This document shows, one piece after another, positions 53,339 through 61,900 of a DNA stretch of 64,000 nucleotides (position 1 is its first letter; each line of letters starts with the position of its first letter). The DNA lies in contig JAAMXY010000040.1 of assembly GCA_019677205.1 (NCBI GenBank), forward strand, positions 186,001 to 250,000, in the 5' to 3' direction. The stretch is from Pinguiococcus pyrenoidosus. Lineage: Eukaryota; Sar; Pinguiophyceae; Pinguiochrysidales; Pinguiochrysidaceae. A program made the translations under genes and the position numbers. Under the pieces are notes generated by a model. It was not told the origin of the DNA, did not search any database, and saw only the letters and a program-made list of their open reading frames with translations.

Positions 53339-53429
53339 CCCGCGCTTGTCTCAGCAGATCTCCGCCGTCCTCCTGCGCCTCAGACTCCTGAGGCGCACTG
53401 GAGCGATTCTTGCGCTTTCGCTTCGTCAT
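52227..53429 (-). CDS. BCP1: BCCIP/BCP1 family protein
   Basis: Nuclear chaperone family: yeast Bcp1 escorts ribosomal protein uL14 (Rpl23) and functions in nuclear export; human BCCIP binds BRCA2 and p21. Single exon, 400 residues. Conserved blocks: FDFCTPSEKYFDGMRSLLRD, LNQCEVTSLVTAPEGEEDAH, VYALLSALKYK, INLPMPLIPALYKCFLEDVR and HYFARHDEEFVVKEGKLGF. The first ~150 residues are low complexity: basic start (MTKRKRKNRSS), a 14-residue Gln tract, then several Asp/Glu runs (DDDDDDDESEG, EDDDDDDDDDEDDDEDDEDA). The acidic region is a family trait; the Gln tract is not and is encoded by a pure CAG run, so it may be polymorphic. Start chosen at the MTKRKRKN ATG; the upstream continuation of the frame is read-through of the 242-bp divergent promoter. 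Confidence 0.9.
53295..53335. repeat. CAG/CTG trinucleotide repeat in BCCIP coding sequence
   Basis: About 13 pure CTG units on the plus strand (CAG in the gene) encode the poly-Gln tract. Confidence 0.95.
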
Positions 53430-53671
53430 GCTTGGCTGTGCTACACCCAGCGAGGCGGCGCGCCGCCTCGCTGGGATCAGCTGACGCCCGAAGCGCATCA
53501 GCTGACCGCTGGGGCTGTTCGAATTCCGCGCCGCTCTCCAGACCGCACAGCCTTTCGTGCCCTCGTACCGTTGTTCGCGCCGCCACCGGTCTCTGTCGTG
53601 GAGACCCTGCATCTCTGGACCGAGCTGACAAGCGGCAGAGCGCGAGGCGGCTGCCGAGCGGACGGAGCGAG
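53430..53671. promoter_or_regulatory. Divergent promoter BCCIP / coiled-coil protein
   Basis: Only 242 bp separate two divergent start codons. It contains an inverted repeat (GAGGCGGCG / CGCCGCCTC at about 53452-53470) that could form a hairpin or bind a dimer. Confidence 0.55.
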
Positions 53672-54379
53672 ATGCAGGAGATGGAGGAGGAGATCCACAA
53701 GGCCTGCAAGGAGATTTTCCTGCGCAACAAGGCCTTGTTCGCTCGCGTGGCGGAGCTTCAGGCGTCGGATGACGGCGACGAAGACGCGCGAAAGTGCCTG
53801 GAGCTGCTGCACACGAACCTGGTGACGCTGTGCAGCGTCATGGACCAGAACATGAACTTCGTGCCGCAGGAAGAGTACGACAACATACTGAAGGAGCGCC
53901 GGAACGGCTCGCAGATCCGCGCTGGGGACATCTTGTCCAAGGAAGGGGCGCAGCTCATGCTGGAAGCTGCCGCGGAGAGTCGCAATGCTGCACTGCTGCC
54001 GGTCAAGCCAGTCGCTCCCGCGCCCAGACCGCCGATTCTGCCCTACGGCGCCATGGGCATGGGCGGGATCAATCCGATGGCGATGGGCATGATGCTGGCC
54101 ATGAACCCCCTGTTCTCTATGGGCACCCTGGGCCTTGCGGGAGCGCCGCTCGTTGGAGCAGCCCAGCGCTCGCCGGTGGCCATGCAGGCGCCCGTCGCGC
54201 GTGCGCCTCCGGCGCCGGTAGTGGCGCCGGCCGCCAGCTCCGCTTCGGCCCCTTCGGCTCCCGATGTCACGGAGATGTTGGGCGAGCAGGAGAACTCCCT
54301 GATGGCAGCTCTGACAGGTTCTCCCGCATGGGATCCGACACACGAAGACTCGCTAGATAGACGAAAGCCAGGCACCTGA
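53672..54379 (+). CDS. Unrecognised coiled-coil protein with Met/Pro/Ala-rich tail
   Basis: Single-exon 235-residue protein. Residues 1-85 are helical and charged, with coiled-coil heptads (EMEEEIHKACKEIFLRNKAL, ARKCLELLHTNLVTLCSVMD). Residues ~90-120 contain EEYDNILKERRNGSQIRAGD. The remainder is low complexity: Pro/Ala-rich, then a Gly-Met-Ala stretch (GAMGMGGINPMAMGMMLAMN) and ApA repeats (APVARAPPAPVVAPAASSAS), ending with an acidic/Ser-rich tail. I know no family for it; SWI/SNF- or Mediator-type subunits have similar composition, but nothing specific matches. Its stop codon lies only 4 bp from that of the convergent RPF2 gene, so the two 3' UTRs must overlap in antisense. Confidence 0.72.
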   Translation: MQEMEEEIHKACKEIFLRNKALFARVAELQASDDGDEDARKCLELLHTNLVTLCSVMDQNMNFVPQEEYDNILKERRNGSQIRAGDILSKEGAQLMLEAAAESRNAALLPVKPVAPAPRPPILPYGAMGMGGINPMAMGMMLAMNPLFSMGTLGLAGAPLVGAAQRSPVAMQAPVARAPPAPVVAPAASSASAPSAPDVTEMLGEQENSLMAALTGSPAWDPTHEDSLDRRKPGT

Positions 54380-54383
54380 TTCT

Positions 54384-55500
54384 TCAATCCTCCGCCCGCT
54401 CGCCAGCCTCATTCTCATCTTCTCCGGGGCTGCTTCGGAGCGCCTTCATCTTCTTCACTTGTAGATTGTCCAGGTTCTGCTTCTGCAGGTAGACACGCCC
54501 GCGCTTGTCACCCCACTCATCCCGGCTGACGTTCTTTTGCTTCTTCGGTCGCGCCTGCCGGGGCACGCGCAGCGCGTCTTTCCACAGCGTGTCGGGCGCG
54601 ATCTGGCTCCGCCGGACACTCAAATCCATAGAGGCGCCTATCGCATGGAGCGTGACCTGCGGAGCTGCGGACGGAATCTTCGATCGCGACAGTTCTACGT
54701 GGTAGTGCCGAAGCTTGATCCGCGGTTGCTCAGCCCCCCCTCCCAACGCAGTGACGGTGATGACATGATCGACGCCGGACAGCGTGATGTGCTTCGGCTC
54801 GGCGCCATTGAAAAAGTCCAAGAGCAAGTTCCGAAGGCGTTCCATCACCTCGCCTCCATGCTCCCACTGGTCCCCCTGAAAGATGAGGAGCGGCTTGCTC
54901 CCCACTCGCATCGTCGCCGAGCCCTTCGGCAGGTGCAAGGCTGCTTCGTCCAGCGAAACAAAATCCTGGACGCCAAGCTACATTTCGGCGATCAGCGTGC
55001 GTTAGGCCATCGTCAATCACTTTTCCTTCAGCAAAGCAAACTCGCTTGCTCGGCTAGGAGATCGGCGAGCCGCACCTCTACGATGTCCAGCAGCTTCTCG
55101 TCAAAGATGCGCCCCAGCATGAGATTGTCCGGCCGCTTCTTCGTGTGCGTGCCCATGGCGAAGAGAGCCGCCTCGTTCTTGTTGCAGAGGAACTCCAGAG
55201 AGGCTTCGCCACCGGGCTCAAACGGCAGGATGGCGTTGTGCTTGGAGAGCATGCGACTGAAGGGCCTCTTGATCCGGCTCAAGTCTCGAAGGACAGACAC
55301 GATCGTCTGGGACGTTTTGTGCCCCCGAAGACACAGAGTCAACTTGGGGTCTTCAAAGACCTTCGCCTCTCGCCTAGAGGCATCCCCACGGGTCACTCAT
55401 GGTTGGAGACCGGCTATTGCAGCGGCGATCCGCACCTTTTCAGCATCTTGCGCCGGTAGCCCTTCGCCTTCTTCTGCATTTGGATGTTCTTGCGCCCCAT
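54384..55500 (-). CDS. RPF2: Ribosome production factor 2 (Brix-domain protein RPF2)
   Basis: Assembly factor that, with Rrs1, brings the 5S RNP (5S rRNA, uL5, uL18) to pre-60S particles in the nucleolus. Exons 55500-55436, 55373-55076, 54965-54384; 314 residues. The basic N-terminus (MGRKNIQMQKKAKGYRRKML) leads into the Brix domain: KVFEDPKLTLCLRGHKTSQT, PFEPGGEASLEFLCNKNEAA, LFAMGTHTKKRPDNLMLGRI, then GSKPLLIFQGDQWEHGGEVM and FFNGAEPKHITLSGVDHVIT; all are RPF2 landmarks. The C-terminal tail (RPKKQKNVSRDEWGDKRGRV, YLQKQNLDNLQVKKMKALRS) is the conserved Rrs1/5S contact region. All junctions keep phase. Divergent from the DUF547 gene and almost abutting the convergent coiled-coil gene. Confidence 0.96.
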
Positions 55501-55930
55501 GGTCTCCCACCTTTGCCTTGATCAGCACCCGAGAATGCCAATGGCCACGGAAGAGATGCCGCGGCGCGTTCGAGGCGCTCTGGGCAGCTGAGCAGCTGAT
55601 CGCAGAATTCAGCGACGAAGCGGGTCCTGTCGTATGGCCCACGAAAATCGCTGTGCAGAAACGAGTTCTTTTATTGGATGCCTATGAAGAAACATTCACT
55701 CTTGAAATTTTCTTAGGTATTTCCCAATAGGAATCCATATTAACAAACAAAGCAACCTTTGAAAATATCGTTTTGGAATATGGTTATCGATTCTGAGATC
55801 CAATCCTCCTTGGATACTGCATATTATCGATAGCTAGAACAGACGTATCGTTCTCGATTCTCGATCCTCCCAGAGCTGCGTCAGCAGAATCTGGCGAAAA
55901 TCGGAGATTTGCGCCACAGCCTCCGCCACC
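55501..55930. promoter_or_regulatory. Divergent promoter region RPF2 / DUF547 gene
   Basis: 430 bp. The part from about 55655 to 55860 is AT-rich (ATTTTCTTAGGTATTTCCCA, CATATTAACAAACAAAGC, TATTATCGATAGC) and contains two ATCGAT-like words (about 55787 and 55829) plus TCTCGATTCTCGATCC. This repeats the pattern of AT-rich DNA next to a start codon seen upstream of the sterol desaturase. Confidence 0.55.
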
Positions 55931-57342
55931 ATGACCTTTTCGGGCCTCTCCAAGCACGCCTTGCTCGTCTGTGTGGGAGGAGCTAGTCTTGTCAGCGTCC
56001 AAGCGTTGAATTGGGGCATCCTGGGCGGGCCAAGGTGGGACTATCCCAGTTTCCGAGCGGATCGGCGGGCGATCGACGCTCCTGCAGCCGCACTAAGGGC
56101 GATTTTCGTTTGCAGGGGACAAGTGTTGGGTCCATATTGGGCGAAGAAGGTGAAAGATGCCGAGCAATCCCGTGCTTTCGCCACTTTGAATGCCCTGAGA
56201 CTTGGCCAACTAGGTGGTATGGAATGGAGGCTCTGGAGAGACGGCCGCCGCCAGGGCTGAGGCGGGCTCGGAAGCCGAGGCGGACGTCTCGCAAAGCCTC
56301 TTGGCCAAGATCCGAGACGTCCAAGCCAAGTTCGTCACCCTGGAAGGTGTGGACTACAAGGCAATGAAAGATTCGCCGCTGTTTGAGGTAGGCCTCTCCG
56401 CGTATCCTAGCTGCCACCGCCAATAGCTGAAGCTCTTGGCGCTGCACGCCGTCAGGACTACGTCAAGAGTACCGAGGCCCTCCGGTCCATTGACGTGGCG
56501 AAGGAGCTGGCCGATGCTGCGAAGCGGAAGGCGTTTTTCATCAACGTCTACAATGCGCTGCTCATCCACGCGATGGTGGAGATCATGGCGAAGAACAAGG
56601 CCCCGAAAACGCTTCTGCAGCGCCTTCGCCTGTACGCCACGGCGAGCTATGACATTGGAGGCTTTGTGCTGTCCCTGAACGACATCGAGAATGGGATTCT
56701 GCGCGGGAATCGGAAGGGGGCGGCGCCGTGGGCGAAGCACCAGTTCGAAGCCGGTTCCAAGGTATCCCAGCGGAGCGGGTGAACCATGAAGCCCGCGGGC
56801 CGGGGAGTACTCGACTGAAGTCGCCAAATGACCCGCTCACAGGAGGAGGATGTGTTGGTCGTCTCCTGCGATCCACGGATTCACTTTGCATTGAATTGCG
56901 GGGCGCGCTCCTGTCCCCCGGTGCGGTTCTACAAGCCAGAAAGCGTGGACGACGACTTGGACAAGGCCACCAAGAGCTTCTTCATGCAGCCCGGAGGGAT
57001 GGAAGTGGCGGCCTCTGAGGAAGGCGAAGGGTACTCGGTCAAGAGCACGCAACTGCTCAAGTGGTACCAGAACGACTTTGTCATCGACCAAAGAGGAGGT
57101 AAGCGAAGCGATGGCTCCCGCTGGACTCCTTGTCGTCCACCCCAACGCCTCATCCTGCCTCGTCCCTTCCGTCCGCAGCCGCCGTTGAGGATGAGACGGA
57201 CGCCCACAAGGCCGTCCTGCAATGGGTCTCGCGCTTCTTCCGGGAGGAGTCGGAAGTGGCCGAGAGAGCCAAGGCCGCGCTGAAGGGAGCCGCTCTGACG
57301 TGGGACTACTTCGACTACGACTGGTCCACGAACGTGGCGTGA
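55931..57342 (+). CDS. DUF547 protein with signal peptide
   Basis: Six exons: 55931-56034, 56116-56149, 56214-56387, 56456-56761, 56843-57098, 57179-57342; 345 residues. A signal peptide (SKHALLVCVGGASLVSVQAL) is followed by a linker and helical segment (VSQSLLAKIRDVQAKFVTLE). The DUF547 domain is clear: KRKAFFINVYNALLIHAMVE, SYDIGGFVLSLNDIENGILR and DPRIHFALNCGARSCPPVRF, with the conserved N-Y-N-L, ENGILR and HFALNCGARSCPP blocks. The C-terminus has SEEGEGYSVKSTQLLKWYQN then DFVIDQ and WDYFDYDWSTNVA, usual for the family. DUF547 proteins are found in plants, algae and bacteria (the ternary-complex MIP1 leucine-zipper group in plants) and have no defined activity; a conserved Cys pair and His suggest a cysteine-peptidase-like fold, which is inference. 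The ATG has an ideal context (gccaccATG). The 34-nt exon 2 is the least secure. Confidence 0.85.
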
Positions 57343-57354
57343 TGCGTCGCCGTC

Positions 57355-57394
57355 GGAGGAGGAACTGCGGCGCAGGAGGAGGAACTGCGGCGCA
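57355..57394. repeat. 20-bp direct repeat, two copies
   Basis: Two perfect tandem copies of GGAGGAGGAACTGCGGCGCA plus a degenerate fragment, right after the DUF547 stop codon. Confidence 0.85.
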
Positions 57395-57622
57395 GGGGGA
57401 GGCACGTTGCTGCTCAACGGGACGAGAAGCGTATGTAAGAATAAGATGTTTCCTGATACTCTTCCGGGTGCAGAGCTCGTTGCAGCCGAGGGCGCCCGAC
57501 GGCGGGGTTTTCGGTGCTCCGCTGCAATGACCTTGTTCCCAACTCCGTCGTTCTCGACCAACGTGATGCTCACTGGCTGAGGCGCTGTTTCCCACGGGAC
57601 AGACCGCCACTCGTCCACGCCC

Positions 57623-58325
57623 TTAGCGCTTCTGGTAGGAACGGGGCACCATGGTTTGCGCGGTGGGCGGCGCAAGAGGCTGCCCCGTGGTCTCGTAGTG
57701 GTGCTTGAGCTCGACTTCCACCTGCGCGACCATGCATCCCAGCACAGAGTACGTGACGCAGTCGGCGATGCAGTCGATGATGTACGCAAGGCTCCGGAAC
57801 TCCTCGCAGAAAATGGCCAGGATCCAGCAGACGCACGACAGCAGTTGGAGGCAGTTGCTGCAGCGAATCAAGCTAGGGCACAAACAAAGAAAGGAGACTC
57901 AAGGCTGAGCTGAGGCGTTTTCCGCAAATCTCCTCGCTCGCGCAGTCGTACCGGCGGTCGCAGGGGTCGGAGGAGAGGCTCAGGGCGTCCTGGACGTACA
58001 TCCTCGACGAGGAAATGCTGAGCGACGGGCAGCAGATGGATTCGCAGCACAGGCAGAGCGTCGGACAGGTCTTCTCGCCGCACTTGCCGGGGCAGAAGCA
58101 GCAGCACGCCGGGATGTAGCCCTGGCAGCACTCGTAGCGCGTCATGTCGTACTCGATGACCTTGCGGCGCAGCGTGCACGCGGCGCACGGCGTGCAGGCA
58201 AAGCCGTACAGACAGCAGCACGGGTTCTCGCAGCACGCGTTACACATGGTGGTCTGGAACTCGTTGGGCTTGGCGCCGAACGGGTCGTCGACGCCATCCT
58301 TGCTGCCATCGCAGATGAGACACAT
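57623..58325 (-). CDS. PLAC8-like cysteine-rich protein
   Basis: Exons 58325-57952 and 57872-57623 give 207 residues. It is extremely Cys-rich (ACCENPCCCLYGFACTPCAA, CCQGYIPACCCFCPGKCGEK, LCCESICCPSLSISSSRMYV) and ends with two hydrophobic segments (SVCWILAIFC-like LLSCVCWILAIFCEEFRSLA and IIDCIADCVTYSVLGCMVAQ). The pattern, including TTMCNACCENPCCCL and RRYEC-type DMTRYECCQGY, matches a family conserved from plants and amoebae to algae that is annotated PLAC8-like; Cys clusters of this kind are often palmitoylated and place such proteins on membranes. PLAC8-related plant proteins control organ size or transport cadmium, but I would not transfer a function. The N-terminus MCLICDGSKDGVDDPFG is also conserved-looking. 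Upstream in-frame codons from 58541 read through the promoter. Confidence 0.8.
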
Positions 58326-58980
58326 GGTTCCTGCGCTCCAAGTCGCTCGGACGGCGGACGAGTTCCGGGGGCAAACGAGGCCGAATTGCCGTTGGCGCCA
58401 ACGCAAGATGGAGCGACGGGAGATGCAGCTGGAGCTGGGGTGGGGCGAACTGTTGATGGAGGGAAAATTTCCAATTGCTCCGTCAACGCCCCTGGTTGGC
58501 TGGAGGGAGACAACCTTGGGCGAATTCAACCAATGGGGCAAGCTCTACATCTCTTGGAATGCCGAAGAAGATTCGCTGCTGGAAAACGTCGCTAATTTCC
58601 GGTGGATAGTGCTGGCACTGATTGTGAGAAAGAGCGTCTTATCATGCCTGTACAATCCAAGGAGGGCCTCGGCAGAATCCTACTTTGGATTCGATGCTGA
58701 AGAAAGGCGATCTTGATTGGTGCCACATTGATACGACACGAGACTCGTCGATCCATTGGTCATTGCCAACATTCTCCGCTGAACTTGGCCCGACCTTTGG
58801 CCTTGCGCCGAGCTGAGAGCGCTGCACAGCCATCGTACGGCGTCGTCAATGCTTTTTTGGGCGGAACGATGGGGAACGCGGGCGCACCATCCCTCGGTCC
58901 GGGAACGCCAGGCGTACTGCATGCCGTGCGTGCATCTCTGCACCCAAGACGAAGGAATCCCCAGTCTGCGCCACAGCTCC
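58326..58980. other. Intergenic with CCAAT boxes, upstream of PLAC8-like gene
   Basis: About 655 bp between two minus-strand genes. CCAATGG at 58530-58536 and CCATTGG at 58753-58759 are about 220 bp apart. No ORF recognised. Confidence 0.5.
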
Positions 58981-61900
58981 TCATCGTCGACGATCCATGC
59001 GCTCCAGCACGTCCATCTCCGCCATCCTCTGCAGGCCTTTCTGCGCGAGGTGCGCCTGGACCTTGAGCCCTTTGGCCGTCCTTCGGACCTGCGGCGGAGA
59101 TCGGCGGATCTGCGTCAGCGAAACGCAATCTCCAAAGTCCAGCCTCCACCGACTGCGGACACTCCCTCACCTTTCTCAACGCCGTCTGCAGCGTCGCAAC
59201 CTGTGAGGACGTCTCCCTGTTCGCCAGCTGCTCTTCCTCGAGCGATCTCTCCAGCGACGCGGCGCGGGCCATCATCGCTTCAAGTTCGTTCGTCGCCTTC
59301 TTGGCAAGCTCTGCCGCTCGGTCCCTTTGGCTGACGGAAAGCGCTAAGTTTTTCTCCAAGAAGAAGGTCGAGGCTTTGAAGGCGGCAAGGAGTAGCCCTT
59401 GGGATTCAAGTACCTCTGCAGGCGTTGGACGTCCAGGTCCATTTGCGTTCCCTGCAAGGCCGCGGAAGAGCGCTTTTGCCGTAGCTTCTCCAGTTCCTCC
59501 TTGGCCTCTTCGGCGGCGCGCGCTCGCCGCTGCATCGTGCTGAAGACGGCCTTGAAGCGGTCGACAGTGCTCCTGAGAGCCACGTACTGCGCAGTTCGCA
59601 TCTTGAGATCCGCACTCAGCTTTTGGATCTGCTGCACGGCCTGCCGGTGCTTTTCTTCGAGCTTGTCGACAAGGCGATCCGCATCCGTTCTGGGGCATTC
59701 ACCGATGTCTTGGCGTCCGTTTGCAATTCCAATGGTATGCTCCGCTTTCTCCGAAGCATCCGCATCGTGTTGAGGCTCACGATCGCGAAGCAGCTTGCGC
59801 GCCTCTATGAGCTGACTTTCCAAGCGCTGTCGTTCGTCCTCCAGGGAGTCGAGGGAGGAGCGCAACGCAACGCTCTGCAGCGTCACGTCCCGCTTCTCTT
59901 GGCGCAATCCTCTGCAGCTAGCGTCCAGCTCCCGAAGCCGGCGGCCGAGGCTCTCACGCATCTCCCATGCAGAGAACGCCTTTGCAATCACATGGGAAAG
60001 CCTGCACAAAGCGGGAAGAAGCCGTACACCGGTGATGAACTGCTGGAACGTAGACGGGCAAATCATGTTTCTGCTCCTTACAAGTCCGCCAGCGCGATCT
60101 GCTGTGGCGTGAAGCTCTCGTTCTCGGCGGCTTGCCGCACTTGGTAGACACCCCAGCACCGCGCCTCTCCTTCCCCAGCGGCACCAATTATCGGGCAGAC
60201 AAGATGGTGGTCAGCAGCTTCCCGCGCTGCGAACATCATGTTGCCGGGCATCCCATCGAAGCCGTCGTCTCCAGGCCCCGCCACAGCCTCTTCCAAGAAT
60301 GCGCGCCCCTACAACAACGCATCGTCAGCCGAGAACCAAGGGCAACTCGACGAGTCAAAGTCCTCACACGAATGCCGAGCGACGCCGCGTACCTCTTCCG
60401 TGGCTCTCAGCAGGAGACTCGATGCTTTGCAAGGCCTCCAGACGATCTCGCGGTGCTCGCAGCAAGCGAAGGAGAGGCGGTCGTGCATACTTGGATCACA
60501 GGGGAAGGCGCATGCCAACCACGGCCCTTCCGTCCGGTCTTCCTCTCCTTGATCCACGCGAAGCAAAAAAAGCGTCCCGGAAGCTCCCATTCCGCCGATC
60601 GCTGTGCTGATTTCCTCCGCCAGGGACGAAACTAGCAGCTTGCGGGGCTCCATGCTCCCTAGAAGAATGCTGCCAACACGAGCGAGGGCTTCCAATCGTG
60701 CAGCACTTGCTGCGCTCCCGTTCACGTCCGCCTTGCCGGTCGGCCCTTCCGAATCGCTACTCCGGGGGCTGGCCGTCTCCACCGCCGCCGTACTCCTCTG
60801 CAAAGAGGCTTCGAGGCGAACGAGGCGCTCCACAAGCTCCAGCTCCATATCTGATTCCTGCGAAGTCCTGAAGGTCACTTGCCTCTCCTCCGTGCCAGCG
60901 AGAAGACCTGTGGTGTCCAGTCTGTCTGACGCCGGTGCTAGAGAAGTACGTTGAGCGTCCACTTGCGGCACCGTCGCTGGGTTCTCTTCTGTAAGCTTTG
61001 CGAAACGCTCCATCGCGAACCAAGGAGTCTCACGTTTCTCGAGCAGGTCTCTCTGGCCGAGCCTGTGCTCGTACGACGATGTGTCGATTGTACCAATTGG
61101 CAGGAGGGCTGGCAGCATTTGGCCGACATGCTCCGCAACCTGCTGCTGCCGACATAGCCTTGAAGCGAGATGCGGAGCTGCGCCGTGGTCGTCCCCGGCA
61201 CACGCAAAGGCCGCTGTCAAGGCATGACGAAGAACGGTAAACAGCTCCGCTGACAGCGCATCCTCGGGATGGACCTTGAGCGAGACGTTCACCAAGTGCA
61301 CCAGCCCAAGAATTTCGCCGCGCGAAGCGAAGAGAGGGACCACCAGAAGTGAGTTCACTGCGCTTGGCTGCTCAAAGAGTAGACGCCTGGAATGCGTAGG
61401 TTCCCATTGCGAGATGTGAGAGTCTCGCATCGCCTCCACAGATGGTGCTTCAGTCGTACTTCTCGTAGTATTCGAAGTGCTTCCGACGGACTCTTCCACA
61501 TTTACCACAGGACGTCTCGCCGCGACGGCAGCGGCAGGAGGTCCATCCTTCAGCTTGATCTTCATGACCGCGTCCGGACCAAATGATATCCAGTCCCCCT
61601 TGTCCCCGAGAGCCCAAAGGAGCGTTACTTCTTCGGCGTGAAATGCATCTTGCAGCTCTTTCTCGAGCCAGGGGCTCAGACTCGGCAGAGCTGGCATGGG
61701 ATCCTCTCCCATGACGCGGAGGGTGAGGTTCTTCACCTTCTGCATGGCAGAGATCTGCTCGACGGCCAGGGGAAGCAGCTCCTCGCAGCATCGTAGGAGC
61801 GTCTCGTACGCGTCTCGGCCACACTCGTTCAGCACTTTGCTGTCTTCGGTGATATCGGCCAGCTCCTGCTGGGCCTTGGCGAGAGCTGTGGCGTGTCCCT

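Noticed and set aside
60309-60393. Stop codon at 60309 as the end of the multi-GAF gene
   Set aside because: A GTACGC donor at 60392 and a TAG acceptor at 60309 remove it in phase, and the next exon continues the fifth GAF module.
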